Under the pieces are notes generated by a model that was given only the letters and a program-made list of their open reading frames with translations, was not told the origin of the DNA and did no database searches. The position numbers and the translations under genes were made by a program. A stretch of 64,000 nucleotides of DNA from positions 42,714,775 through 42,778,774 of the forward strand of contig LS997567.1 in NCBI GenBank assembly GCA_000469685.2. Direction: 5' to 3'. This document shows, one piece after another, positions 36,801 to 49,600 of this stretch (position 1 is its first letter; the number at the start of each line of letters is the position of its first letter). Source of the stretch: Haemonchus contortus (Eukaryota > Nematoda > Chromadorea > Rhabditida > Trichostrongylidae).

Positions 36801-38600
36801 GCGATCGAATCCCGAAGCACATTTTGAATAATCTTCAGCTGAACATCAAGCATAGCTGAGCCAATTTTCAGGCATCATCAAGTGGAAAATCCGATCGAGT
36901 GAAAATTCTCGAAATCTGTTTTCTGCGATGTGGTACTGTCTGACTTACTAAAAGCCTTGAAGACCTTAGAAAAAACACGAGGTTGGAAATTCCAATTTTC
37001 TGGGTTGGTAACGTAGTTGAAAAATCGTATAACTCAACTTGAAGGGTTTCTGGGTAGCCCCTCTATGCTGTTCCAGTTGACCGAGTTCAATCCGGGGTTT
37101 CCCCTATTATTTGCAAAAAGAGGAAGAAAATATATAGGGCTGTAAGCTTCGGTTTGAGTTTGTTAGTCAAAGCAGTAAGTTGAAGTAGGTGCTGGAGTGA
37201 TTGAACGGTCATTGGATAGCCATGTATGGTCACCAATCAGACTTCGGCAAGGAACGCGACGGTTCTTGTCGTTTCGGGATCCGCAATTATACGGTAAAAT
37301 TTAAGGTCTTGACGCTCGGATATGGAATGGGTGAGCTCACGTCGACTAAATCCCTCCTTCAGTACTTCAGGTTTCTAAAATCACTTGTATCGAGGTGTCC
37401 CAATCAGGACGGCGAGGATGTTCATGAGACGGTTTCATCAATCAATAATTAGTTCCCTATTCCTGAGCAACTTTGATCCATGTGCGGTCGGTACGGGAAG
37501 GTACTGAGTGGTGCTGGTTAGTAGGGTCCCTTGCAGGGCTAGAGAGCACGGTGCCGCCTGAGCTGAACCATATTTGCACTTTTCTGATGGATACATAAGG
37601 TCAGCCGGAAACTGAGCCCGTCAGACCATTCATTCCATCAGGGGCATGGATCAATGATCCCCTTTGGACTCCATCATGAGGCTTATGCTTAAATTGTGTT
37701 CTTCCTTTAGAATATTCAGTTAAAAGCATTCATTATCGATTACCTCATTGTCCTTTTGCTGCTTTGTTCTGCCTGAACTCGATTCACTTCAATTCGATTC
37801 AATTGAAAAAATGTCTTATTCATCAAATGCTGAGTAACTGATGAGTATAGCAGTTGAGTCATCAAAAACAATAATATTTCGAAACTTGGGTGGCATTTTT
37901 TGTTGATGAATAGTCAAGAAAGGTATGTGTCTTGCAAGTTCTGCATTCCTTGCTGCATATCCTTGCAAGCAGAGCCCTCGATCCTTAGGTGCATTAAGCC
38001 TGCCGGGCTTATGTTCACGCCCATCCATCGCTTAACGTACAAACCCTTCTCAGAAAATTATTTTCTATCGAATTTGTGGATCTTAAAAATCTTCAGGGAT
38101 CAGTTAGAATATTCTAGAGAAGAGGGATGAAGTGCAAGAAGATAATTCAATAGTGTAATCCGCTTTAAGTAGCAGACGCCGCTGCAGGATACTACTAGTT
38201 ACATTCAATTACTAACGAATATTACAATCTTAGCTCGTAGTTACTTGATGCATTCTGATAGTTTCTACCCTACCACCACGAAATACTAATAAATTAGAAC
38301 ATAATGAATGCCTTTATGACATTAATACTAATTATTTCTCAAGTTGTTGTTGTGGCTGAGGTTAAGCTATTCTTTTGTAGATGATCTCGTTTATTTTCAT
38401 TACTTTTAAGGTCTGAACTTGTAATTGAAGTAGATAGTAGGAGTACTAAGTAATCTCTTAATCAATATTTCACACATTTGCAATGGGATTGTCGCAGAAG
38501 TTCATAGCGTCCAGTTTTCGCAGAAAATGTACTTTGTGTCCTTTTCTCACGTGATTACAGTCAGCACAGCGGGGAAAGACCATTTCTATTTCGGATCGCT
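33880..38600. other. Intergenic region, no assignable gene
   Basis: Minus-strand ORFs at 34061-34282 and 34336-34605 have plausible amino acid composition (the second starts MAQQLKLIASTRYY) but no paired splice sites or known motif. The rest is stop-rich sequence without recognised repeats. Confidence 0.35.
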
Positions 38601-38699
38601 ACACTTGTGAAGCTCTTCTCTGTCTGTCATCGATCTGCGTAGCCGAACTTTGCCTGCTGCTTGAAAGAATTTTCTGTTTCCATTGCAGCCGACTGGCTA

Positions 38700-39165
38700 T
38701 TAGCAGCAGCAGGCGGCGCTACCAGATCGCCTCTGTCGGATCGGAATGTGAAGACGTATTCACGTCGGCGTTCAATTTGTGCCGAGACGGTTTTTGTGCG
38801 CTTCGGCACGAAGGATGGGGGGCGTTCAGGGCAGTGGAACAGTAAGCGAACGTGAGAGACATAAAGATGGAGGACAAGTGAGAGCGAGAAAAGTGCGCCT
38901 CGCGAACGCCGCCGGTCTCCTCCACCCCCTCGACAACGCGCGATGGGCAGACGAACGCGAAAGAACACGATGGAGGCGAACGGAGCGGACGTCGACACGA
39001 CGATGGCGAACGCGACGATGACGACGTGCCGAGCCGCCTGATGGCGGCCGCCGCGGCGACGACGGAGGCAGGACGACGGGCGGAGACGACGGGCGCGGGT
39101 GGCTGGCCGGCCGGCTGGCTGGCTGGCTGACTGGCTGGCTGGCTGGCTGGCTGCGAGGACGTGCG
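38700..39165. repeat. CpG-rich island with a CTGG tandem repeat
   Basis: Base composition jumps to strongly GC-rich, with many CG dinucleotides and CGACG/GCGAACG motifs. It ends in a ggctggctggct run (about 39100-39152). Both strands are open for long distances because stop codons are rare in such sequence. It could be a promoter-type island for flanking genes, or a satellite-like repeat. On the minus strand the last residues before the stop (METENSFKQQAK) look protein-like; on the + strand an ATG at 39251 opens a very hydrophobic leader. Confidence 0.5.
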
Positions 39166-39250
39166 GACGGCGTTCTTTGGATGCACTCTCTCTGTTACGG
39201 CCCGGCACTGCCCCGTTCGAACCCCAGCTGCACTTGTGCATGAACCTCAA

Positions 39251-39370
39251 ATGAATATACGCTGCTGTCTGTGGCTGCTGCTTCTACTCCTGCTCTGGAT
39301 ATTACTCAGACTTCTATCCACGAGACTTCATATTGACATTTGGAAAAATCCTGCTGAGAGCAGTGGATGA
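39251..39370 (+). CDS. Candidate signal-anchor exon, unidentified
   Basis: ATG at 39251 starts MNIRCCLWLLLLLLLWILLR, a strong membrane anchor, then a polar stretch to a stop at 39368. A donor within it would be needed to continue. It directly follows the CpG-rich island. No family can be assigned and hydrophobic runs can arise by chance from ctg-rich DNA. Confidence 0.22.
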   Translation: MNIRCCLWLLLLLLLWILLRLLSTRLHIDIWKNPAESSG

Positions 39371-40894
39371 GGAGAAAACTCTTTCTGAATATAACAGCTC
39401 TCTTAGAGAGTACCTCCCCATTTGCAGCCAAGCACTCCATCGACTTCAACCGTGTTAATCGACAACTGTTCCGTCCGTCTTCTTCAAATCACTTTTAGCT
39501 CTATCCAGGTTTAACCAGCACAGCAGTTCACTTTGAGAAAGTCAGGTGAGGCCTTTCCGTTTTCAATTTCTCTATAAGATCGCCCCTGGCATCGTCAACA
39601 ACGGTGATGTCAGCGAGACCATTGCGAGCACTTTCTGGAAAGCCCTCACGCCTCGTTCCACCCATGCTTATCGATAGAGCGCTAAGATAATGGCTGGACC
39701 GCCATCATTCAGAGGCACTGTGTTCACTATATCGACTTCGTCTTACGTGCTTTTACCGCGTCCAAGCACGCAGCCACATTGCGTTGCAGTGCGGCGAGCG
39801 CGCACACAACCGCACGCAGACGCGCGCGCGCGTGAACCCAAAGGACATTGCGAGTACAGATGGCTGCTGCTCAGATTACCAGTTTTTGCTCTCACTCTCT
39901 TTCTCTGGCTCTCTTCGCGCATTCATCATCTACCGCATTCCCTCGCCGCACCACCACTCCTCCCTAGGTCTTGGTGCCATCCGACAGCCCAGTACTTCCA
40001 GAGTCACTCATTGTTCGGCTCTTCGCCGCTAAATAGCTGGCCTCTTCTGTAATTATGCAAACTTCATAGGAAAAGTGAGTTAAAGTGTTCTCAGACTCTG
40101 CTATGGCTTTCATCGCATTTACTTGGCAGTGGGAAAGGTCTTAAGCAGTAGCAGGCCGATGCCGCGTTCCCTTACGGACTGGTCAGAATCTTTAGTTTAC
40201 CGGGAATTTCATTCCAAAGAGAGATCGATTCAGCCTACTGACGCTCCGATAGTCGATCGGAAGCGTTGAGCGATCAGTCCCTAATTTAACTTTCTTTATT
40301 ACAATTCCAAAGTAAAAAACCTGATGGTTTAGAGGTTTAGAGTTGTGGTGATTTTGAAGAATATTCGAGAAAACCATTTCATCTTCTATCCGGGTGGGTC
40401 TCTCTTCATTCCCCATCGATACATTCTACTTGGTTTCGACGTGATGGTTCTATCGAAGGCGGAGCCCATCGTTCTCATTGGTCAGCGCTAAGCAGCCGCA
40501 CCTACCGTAATCGCCCGTTCACATTTGTCTCCTCATACCGAAAAACCGTCGACTCGCCAGCTGCATATGTCTTCGCGGATCCTGGCCGATAGACCAAGTG
40601 AAATTCCTGAATCCCGCTTTCCTAAGTTCACCCACGGTCTTCCTTCAGTGATAGGTCAATATGTTTATCACCTGGGGGTGGAGTCGATAAAAAAAATGGG
40701 ACATCCCTGTTGAATCGTATTTTGTACAATTTTCAGAGGGCTTTCTTCATTCGAACAAGTTTCAAAGGTGTTTCTCCGGTTTTTGCTCCAAAAACCCCGG
40801 AAATTTCACATATGGCGTATTTTAAGTGTACGTCCATCGTTTTTAGAAAACGTCATCGGTAAGACATGTAAAGATGAAATTCGCATCGATTTAG

Positions 40895-41145
40895 ATCACT
40901 TTTGGAAGGTTTCGTTTTGGTTCCGTTTCGATCGGTGCATGCTTGCATCCTTTCTGCGTCTGTACCCCGATCAATATCCCTCGTCGCCTGGGCACAGACT
41001 GCCGAAAGAATGTAAATTACGAAATTCCATCAAACACTTCAGGTTTTCCATGTGCTGAATGTGCCCCTGTTGACCGTATTCACTTTCAGGGGCTAGCCAC
41101 CATAAAATGCAGAGAAAATTCCAATGGAATACCGCCATTTGTCAC
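40895..41145 (+). CDS. Candidate cysteine-rich exon, unidentified
   Basis: An open frame of about 83 residues lies between an acceptor (gcatcgatttag) and a strong donor (GTCAC followed by GTAAGT). It has seven cysteines spaced like an extracellular module: CLHPFCVC, then DCRKNVNYE, then PCAECAPVD, then IKCRENSNG. A second exon-like frame at 40737-40858 has good splice sites too, but the intervening 36 bp is too short and the phases do not join. I do not recognise the domain; neighbours are missing. Confidence 0.38.
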
Positions 41146-44100
41146 GTAAGTTAGTGAATTTGATCATATTTTGATCACTGTGTGTGGTCTATCCACTGAT
41201 ATATATAGAATCATCTAGTATCACTATACAAAGTAAATTTACTATAGCAATACACTAAAGCATTAATTTGCTGAGCGATTTGTCCTTTTTCTCACCAGCC
41301 TATCGATTGTTCTTACAAAAAAACGTCCCGTCTGCGGGTCCGGCCGCCTCGCACACGTAGGCATTCGCCGTCAGCCCAAATCCCGAGTGCTGTGATTTCC
41401 AGCCGCTCCCCCACCCTTTCACATCACATTCCTTCCGCCCAAGCACTCACCGTTCGGGTCTTTCGATAGCCCCGTCAGTGAACCCTGACGTTCCTCACCC
41501 AACCCACCAACCTCCCGTCACTCCACATGCCTTGTGTAGAGCTGAGCTCAGTGCACAGCTGAGGTAGTTTTAAATGTTATGATTTTATTGTTCATAACAT
41601 TTATCCTACTTCGTCTGTTCATGAGTTATATCCTGACTCTGACTTTGTCCATTTCCTTCTGAACTGACTTGTAACTGGTTACTGCATGATAATGACACTT
41701 GATGTTTTATTTGAACTTCATTAGACAAGAGTCGCTTTATTTGTTTTCAGAAGAAAACTACTGAGACTAGGTTACAGCTATCGTTTACAGAGCTCAAATG
41801 TACTCCACCTCGTCTATCTGGTAAGGCTCTCTACTACAAGAAAAACGTTGAGGTTCTTTATCCTCTATCGTGTTTCTAATTGGTCTCAGTGAACCCTCAG
41901 TTAACTAGTAGCCTAGTCAATTGGTAGCTTGGAAGTAGAATGGGCTCATGCTCAATCAGGCCCGAGCCACTAGTACTACAACTTAAGTCCTTCCTTAACC
42001 AGGGGATCCCGGGCTTCCTAACTGATCACTAGGCCAAGGCAGTAATTGTATTCAAGGACTTACTAGTACAGATACCAGATTGTAGACTAGCTCCATTGAA
42101 ACGTTCAATACATACCGTAGGAAAGGAAAAATCCGTTCGTTGGTGTAATAGCCATTAGTCAGCTCGTCGGCTGACTCAGTGCCTTTCAGCCGAAGCCAGC
42201 CAACCACCCACTTTACGTGTCCGCTTTGAAGCTGATGAGCAGTAGGGAAAAAGATGTGATGGTGTACATAATTTCAAGGAAGTTCATCATTTGGAATGCT
42301 CAAAATCTGGGTGCCCCCCCCCCCCTTTTCGGAATATGCCTGGAATTTTTGGGAGTAGGAATACTGTAGGAGGCGTTTCATAGATATCACGAAAAGTTGT
42401 CATACATAAGAAAATCGAGTAATAAAGCAGCTGATAAATCTATGGGAGCGAGAGAGAGGAGTTGGTATTCGATGAGAACCGAGTATAGCAGAGGAAACTG
42501 ATTCCAAGGGGGATACAGTTCAAAGTTCAAATTCCACGTTTCTTTTTTGATGTGGAGGAGAGCGAGGCGAGAGGGGATCAACGAGCAAGCGTAGGATGGG
42601 CAGAAAAAAATGGTAGAGGCACATAAAAAGGCCTCTTGATGAATCATAATTCAATAGATGGTCCCAAAGGTTGGTAGAAAAAAGCGTTTGACACTATTCA
42701 ATGACTTTGGAATGTGCCCTGCCCTAGAATCATGGGGGCATACCTTTTTGTATTAGGGGCATGAAACTAGTTGAGGGGCCTATCGGGTTTTCTTTGAGTG
42801 TTTTGTCATCCCTGGTAAAATCCTAGACAAGTCTGGCTGGCTGTAATAGCATGGCTGGCATGGTGTCAGGTCCGGTGGCCATTTATGAGGAGAGGGAAGG
42901 CTTTAAGCCATACTTAACTTGTAAGTAGTGGAGATCATGGTAGAGGTGTGATTCATCCACTTCCTCTTGTAATGTCTGGTGGGTATAGCCCGTAACAGTT
43001 CGGGAACCTCTGAAAAATCTGACCTAAATGCTCGTTCTTTGTGGTTTTTAGTTACTGCCTTTTCTATAAAAACGTCTTAGTCATCAGTATTCTAGATCTC
43101 CGGGTCATAACATGCCGGTGGTCACCTCGGGGCCGGCTGTAAATAAAACCTTGCAGAAAAACTGCCGCCTGCAGTCTGCGGCCAGCTGCTTGCTGCGTTA
43201 TCGATGAGATTTTTTTTCGGAGGAGTTTTTTCTCAGTGCGACTAGAGCACGAGGGAACAACAGGTTTCTTACTCTACAACCAATCGATTTTACTGCTTTT
43301 AAGTGGTATTTAGGTGACACACTTCGCACTACAGCAGAAGAACATCAAAGGAGTAATTGGAGCTTACAGACGAGGATACTGTAGACGGTCGGTACTGAAT
43401 GGCATGCGATCTGCAGGCTTTTACCCTTAGCGAGCAGAAGCTTTCTCTCTTGGCACACTATGGAGGTGGTTGTTCCAGGTCGATTCTCTACTGATCGGAG
43501 CAATCGATAATTTTTCAGTGATTTTTTTTCCCGTTCCTCTATGATTATCGTGAACCTTTGTGGTTATATTTGCTCAATAAAGTGCTAACATATGATTTAT
43601 CAAATATTTACATTACTCTGACATTGAGATGGTAGGAACCATTCGGTCATGAAAAGGGTTCTTGGAGGCTATGGTGTTCTTTTGAGGCAATAACGGTTTT
43701 GGTTGAAAGTGTCACCCATAACTAAATAGTTTATACAACAAAACATCCACACCGTAACCCTCACAACTGCGACCGGAATTATTTCATAAGCAGTTCTTAC
43801 AGCTGATGTCGTGTAATGAATAATTATTGATTGACTACTGAGAGGATTGGTAAGGGATTGAAACGAACGAAATTGGACTTTCAAATGGGTGGATCTTCAA
43901 GAGTACGGACCCAGGCCTCAACTTCGTTCATTAGGGTTTTCAGGAGTGTCCACCGTTCATCTCTTAGATCCTACTGTTACGATCAGTTCTCTGGGTACCG
44001 ATACTACATTACAGTTAGGAATAGGTAGTTAACAGTAATCTTTCTCCTATGTAGATTCGATGCAGTCAATGTTAGCTGTAGAATGAACTTTGTGTTACTT

Positions 44101-46350
44101 CGAAACTAAATGCTTATCGATCAAAGGCTGGGAGGTTTTTTTTGTTTTGACATAATGTGTTGTGTGACTAAACAATGTTGAGAGTCGATTTTGCTTTGTT
44201 GAAGAGATCTCAACATACAGTTTGCATGTGAATCGAAATGAAACAGTCAACTTACAGAGTTCATAAACCACAACTAGTAGCAAACATAGTTCAGCGCTGT
44301 TACTGTACATCTCTTAGCTGACCGAAACTTGGTAAACCAATTGGAGTTATTTGTCCCAACAATCCGACTCAACTCGAAATAACAAGGGATATGGTTTGAA
44401 ACCACAGTTGTGATATGAAAGCAGTACTCCTCTTATTTTGGAAAGGAAAATACTAGTTATTTAGTATTCTGAAAGAGGGCCTGTAAAGTCCAAGAGTAGG
44501 GAAATAAACAGGTCAGATGGAACCTTTTTTGGTCCCCATGTCATGAAACGGCTGATACAATGCATGGATCACTCTAGAAGTCTACCTACTGAACCGTAAA
44601 TTCCGTAAAAAGGAAACGGACCCTGACGGCTTACTATAATCAGTTTATTACTGGTCATCTCAATTCCATTCTGCCCAGATAACGAGTTTATATCTATCAT
44701 TAAGCCCGTGTACCTCAGACAGGCTGTCTTCAACTACTGATAGTAGGGTCATTTCATAGTCTATTCAATACTCAGTGCATAACCAAGTTCATGACAATGA
44801 ACTCGTCATTCCACCAGAAAGCCATATCGTCCACATGTAGAAGATGACTTTCCTTATTCTTCAACTTTTGCTCGAACTTTCAGAACAATCCATGAAAGGT
44901 TGTTTCATTGGAAAAAGAAAAAATTAAATGTGAAGCTCCACTACCAGCAACTGATCACCACAGCGTCGCTAGCAACAAATTGCTTACGACTCTGAGCTCC
45001 TCGATTTCGATTCCCTAGAAAAGCATCCCCTTCTGGCCCTAAAAAACCGATTTTCACGAAGAAGGGTACGATTCGTGAATCTTCGCTGAATAAAGATTCC
45101 TGGGTACTTGATCTCTACGTAATCGAAGGCAACGAAAAATGAATAATGTGGACGGCCTAGCCTGTGGGCTGAGCAGGAATAAGGAAGTCCCATGGGCTGC
45201 TCTGAAAATATCGAGTTAACAAGGAAAAAACTGCTCCAGTGGAGACCAACAATCGCAGTATTGCTTTTCGTGGGAACATGAATAAGGTTATAAGGGCGTT
45301 TCATGTTTGTTGAAAAATTGAAGATCGGGTAACCTAAAAGATCATGTGGGAGTTCTACTGACTCTAAAATGAATAGCAGGGTTAATTGGTTTCGAGGGAT
45401 ACCAGGGCTAATCGGTTTCAGGAGAACCCTTCACTGATGGAGTGGGTTATCTCACTTCGCTCAGGCTGTTCCACCTCAGACTGGTCCACCGTACAACTCG
45501 GTTCAGCGAGCTGAAGGAATGACTACGTTATTGATTTCTGCTCGAGAAAATCGATAGAGAAAGAGGCAACTGGTTATACATTTGAGGGCTATAGTAATCG
45601 AACCCACTTCTCAGACTCTATCGCCACATAGTCTAAAAAGCCGGAATTCACCCATGGAAAGGCAAGCGCTTACTAGATCAGTTTGAGGTTTTCATGGATG
45701 TGGTCTAAGACTCAGGGTACCAGCCCAAGCAGTCTTAAGTCTGAGAGCCTTCGTTGGAGGTTTTACCGAGAAGAAAAGAAATCCGAAATCGATTGGAAAT
45801 GTTGAAATAAACTCGTCCATGGAGGGAAATCTAGCGTTTTCAAAGTAGTAATATTATTACTTCGAAAGATGTTATAGAGAGCTGTCTAATGAACGGTTAC
45901 AATCTGCCGACTATGGTCTTTGTGGACTGTGCCGTGCATTCGACTACTCTCGAAAATCCCAGCTACTTGAACTGGTATGTGGTTAACTTGTAAAGCGGAC
46001 ATTTCATCAGCTTATCAGCAGCGCCATCTCCCAACAGGATCGTTCATGTGAAATGTTGCCTCCCTCTCCCTATGCTAGAGCACTTTAGGTAACTAAAGTA
46101 TCGTGCATCGATCGATTTCTTGTGAAAGCGCCATGCGCTTCCTCCCATTCAGCATCGCAGAAGTATTTTAAACTTGTTCTCCTGTCCTGACTTTTTGGAC
46201 TTCAAGTTTTATAATATTTCGCTTTGAATACTCCATATTCCGAGTAAGAATATTCGAGTTAATGTTCCTATTCCAACTTTTTCAGTTCGCCTACATCAGG
46301 ATTGATATACAGGCAGAGCTTTAAAAGATCTGAAGCTGCATCATTGCAGC
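41146..46350. other. Intergenic region with possible LINE debris
   Basis: Contains a C-rich strand tract (41380-41530) and a poly(C) run (about 42316-42325). On the minus strand near 44800-44860 the frame reads LLHVDDMAFWWND, which resembles the FADD-type motif of reverse transcriptases but is isolated. No complete gene is visible. Confidence 0.35.
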
Positions 46351-46352
46351 TT

Positions 46353-46624
46353 CTAAAAGCTGTAGAAAAGTTTTTGGTCTGTTTTGTTCGGAGAGACCCT
46401 GATGGAGAAGGCTTTTACATACTGAAAAAACTCAGTATCGGTTGAAACTGGAAGAGCAGAGTTTCCTGAGTTGGCCTCATTCATCGCCTGCTGTATCACC
46501 GCCTGCAGTAGCTGGCTGCAAGTCGATTTCTGGTCGCTCCTTTGCACACGAGCAGCGGCACGATTGCTCAAAAAACCATCCTCTTCGATAGCCGCTTTCC
46601 ACTTGCCGCATTGTTCATCAATCA
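46353..46624 (-). CDS. Candidate terminal exon, unidentified
   Basis: On the minus strand an acceptor (gatatcgtttcag) precedes an open frame of about 90 residues: IDEQCGKWKAAIEEDGFLSN, then STCSQLLQAVIQQAMNEANS, ending at a stop at 46353. The composition is that of a soluble helical region. It is on the same strand as, and about 4.8 kb downstream of, the last placed NHX exon, so it could be a distal 3' exon of that gene, but no sequence feature proves it. Confidence 0.33.
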
Positions 46625-46649
46625 CTGAAACGATATCGATCATTCATTC

Positions 46650-49600
46650 CAAATCGATAGATGGGAAAACCATAGGGGCCAAATCTTCCCTCTGCTTCGC
46701 ACGTCTGCAAAGTGCAGATCGCTCTGGATTCGCCGTGCATTCAACCCTTATGAGACGTCGTGAGAATTTCCGAAGGCTTATCTATTCTACCTTGGGCAAA
46801 GCTATACTTTACTTCAAGGATAAGCCCTTTGAGAGAACGGGGCGACTAGAAAGGGTGCATACTCCCCCATGATGCTCTCCTGCACCTGATTTCTGGGTTG
46901 ATCTCTAGAAGATCTACAGTGCGATCGATTAAAGAACCACTTTCTCCAGGGCTTTCTTGCCTGGGAGTTCAGCCACTTGACATCGGAGGGACTTCAGTGA
47001 ATAACCTTAACCGAAAAGCAGGGAAAACTCAACTAAAAGTGGGCATCGACCAATTTCGATTGATTCCCACACATTTCCCAAATGGCTCATGTCAACTTTC
47101 TACCGTCACAGCACTTATTACGCGTTTTTATCGAAATTTCATAATATCAAATATGGCATTATCTTGGGGTCAATACAGTATCCATGTGGGAAAGGATCAC
47201 TACGAAAGCGCGCAGCGCTGCAGCCGAGGCGATCGATAGGCACTTTTTTTGGAGGACCTCGTTGGCGGCTGTTGGCTATTTGAAGCACAGTAAAAATGCA
47301 AGTGCGAAGTTTTATTGCTTGGATAATTCGACATTTTGCAGCGATGACCATAAATTCTGGCGTCTCACTGTTAAGACGGCATTATTTTGAATGTTCAAAT
47401 CGATAGGCCTTTTTAAAAGTTGCCTCATGCAGGTTGCTAGCTGATAATAATTTTCCAGGATGCCAAGGAGGACGAATGGTGATCGTATAACCCAGCTCTC
47501 ATTAGTCACGGTGGTCATGCAAGCTCTACAAGTCAATCAATAAACCGAGATTACTGGTAAATCGATTTAAAATTTATTGCCTGAATTAGCAATAGGTCAA
47601 CATCATTCCAATTGATTATGGCATTTCCAACAAATAAATTCGGACGGAAGCTAAGCGATATACTGTAGTTTTGATACAATCGTCGATCAATAGTGAATAT
47701 CACCACATTTCAACAGTATTTTTGTTCACTTAACAATTGTATGTATGTTACAGTAATACTTTAAACAAGTGAATACGTCGCGTCGGTGGCCATTAACACA
47801 GATCATAGAACCTCTCTCTCTACAATGATTGTCATGTAAATAAATGCACGGCATCGTGTCGTCATACGCCGAATCGTTCAAGTAATCTCAATCGTTGCTC
47901 TTCAGCTGAAAGTGCCGAATACTTTTCCATTAGCTTTTCACCACGAGATGTCGGTGTACGCATTAATGTCGGCTGTACGTAGTTGTGATTGAACTCCGAT
48001 AAACGCCTTCGCCACTAAAAAGTAATGGCCATTAAAATGTGCTTTACAAAAGGATGGGAAACATTGCCGTCCGTGACGGGGAATTACATCGTCAGTACGG
48101 AGGAGGACGAATAGACGGATGAAGGAAAAACATTTCAAACGTTTTTCAGTTGCACATTTGGAGGATGCGCCCCACACTCGACTCCCATACAGAATCCTCG
48201 TGGCGTATTGAAAGCGTATTTGACCCATGCAATAGTTGGCGATAGCCCCATGCCACTACTATCGAGCCCATAGGGATGAAGGACTTGTCCGGCCTGGGCA
48301 CATCTCAATAAGGATGTAATCCTTCGGACCATGCGTACCATAATATGGCTACTTGGCCTCAATCCGCTTCCCTTCCTTAATTTATTTAATGATTACTCCA
48401 TCATATCCAGTGCATTTTTGCTAAACAGGTCCTTCAAGGTAAACATTTATTCTGCCTAACATTTCATCGCTCACAAAATCTGAAGAGTTCCGGGACTTTT
48501 AGGATGACAAAAACCTACTCTGAACCAGTTGAACTAAGGTCGACCAACTAAGCTCGTTGCTGGAATCCCAGGAACGAGCTCACGTCAATTCCACCAACAT
48601 CAAACGCTAGCTCTATTTCGGGGGCGATGAAGCGATTTAGACTGTCCGGTCACACTTCCACTACTTATCGAGCTGTTTCTCATTATCAAAGCTCACACAG
48701 TTGGATTCAAGGCAAGAGACCATCAGTTATGTTACGCACTGGCTGTAGTTATCACAGTTATTGTAATTAGTATCATAATTATTACTGGTACTATTATAAG
48801 TTCCAAATATCAGTGAATTCATATAGGCAGTTGTAGCTTCTCTATTACTCTTGCGACTGCAACGACAGAGATAAAGTTGGGGTCCGCTTAAGAAGTTCCA
48901 TGGACAACGGAACGACAGATCATGGAACCTTTCGATATATCCACTGACGGGGAAATTACCGTGTTGTTCAAGTTTTATAAACTTTTGGCAGTTTAATAGT
49001 TTCAATTGCCATTCAAGCTGCATGAAATTTTCGAAAATTACCACTTTAAAGTAACCAGTGATTTGAATTGTAAATTTGCATTGAGGCCTGTAAACTCACA
49101 TAGTTCGATCCTCGCATTCCAATTATAGCTTCGACGCCGGCCATCATGTCGTCACCACTCTATAAAGTCAGAGTAGATTTTGGAAATAACAAATAAATCT
49201 TAATTCGGTATAGCTCGCCATTAATAATTAGTATTTGGACGTTATGGTGTTCTTGTGCACATCAACACGACGCGAAGGCTGTTAACAAGTACAGTGGAGT
49301 ACTATCAGCACATCTAACTGTGCAGGTATGATCCTAGCATGAAAAGGTTAAAGGCAAAGCAAGCAAGAGCACACCATTTGTCGGATAGCCACAATCGACA
49401 TAGTGGTTGGGAAAGTAAACCTTCTCCTTCTTCTTTTTCCAATTCCGAATCAGCTCAGTCACGACATCTGCTACTCCTGTTAATTCCCTTCATTTCCTTC
49501 TATGTGAGGCATCCTCTGATGTTATTTCGCTTTTAGAGGAGTCCTTTTCGACCAGGTTCCACCACATCTTTATGATGGTCGCTTTCCTTTAACTTCGAAC

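Noticed and set aside
38627..39250. 207-aa minus-strand ORF, the longest in the window
   Set aside because: It runs through CpG-rich and CTGG-repeat DNA where stops are rare; most of it is low-complexity Arg/Ala/Ser/Pro and the opposite strand is also open.
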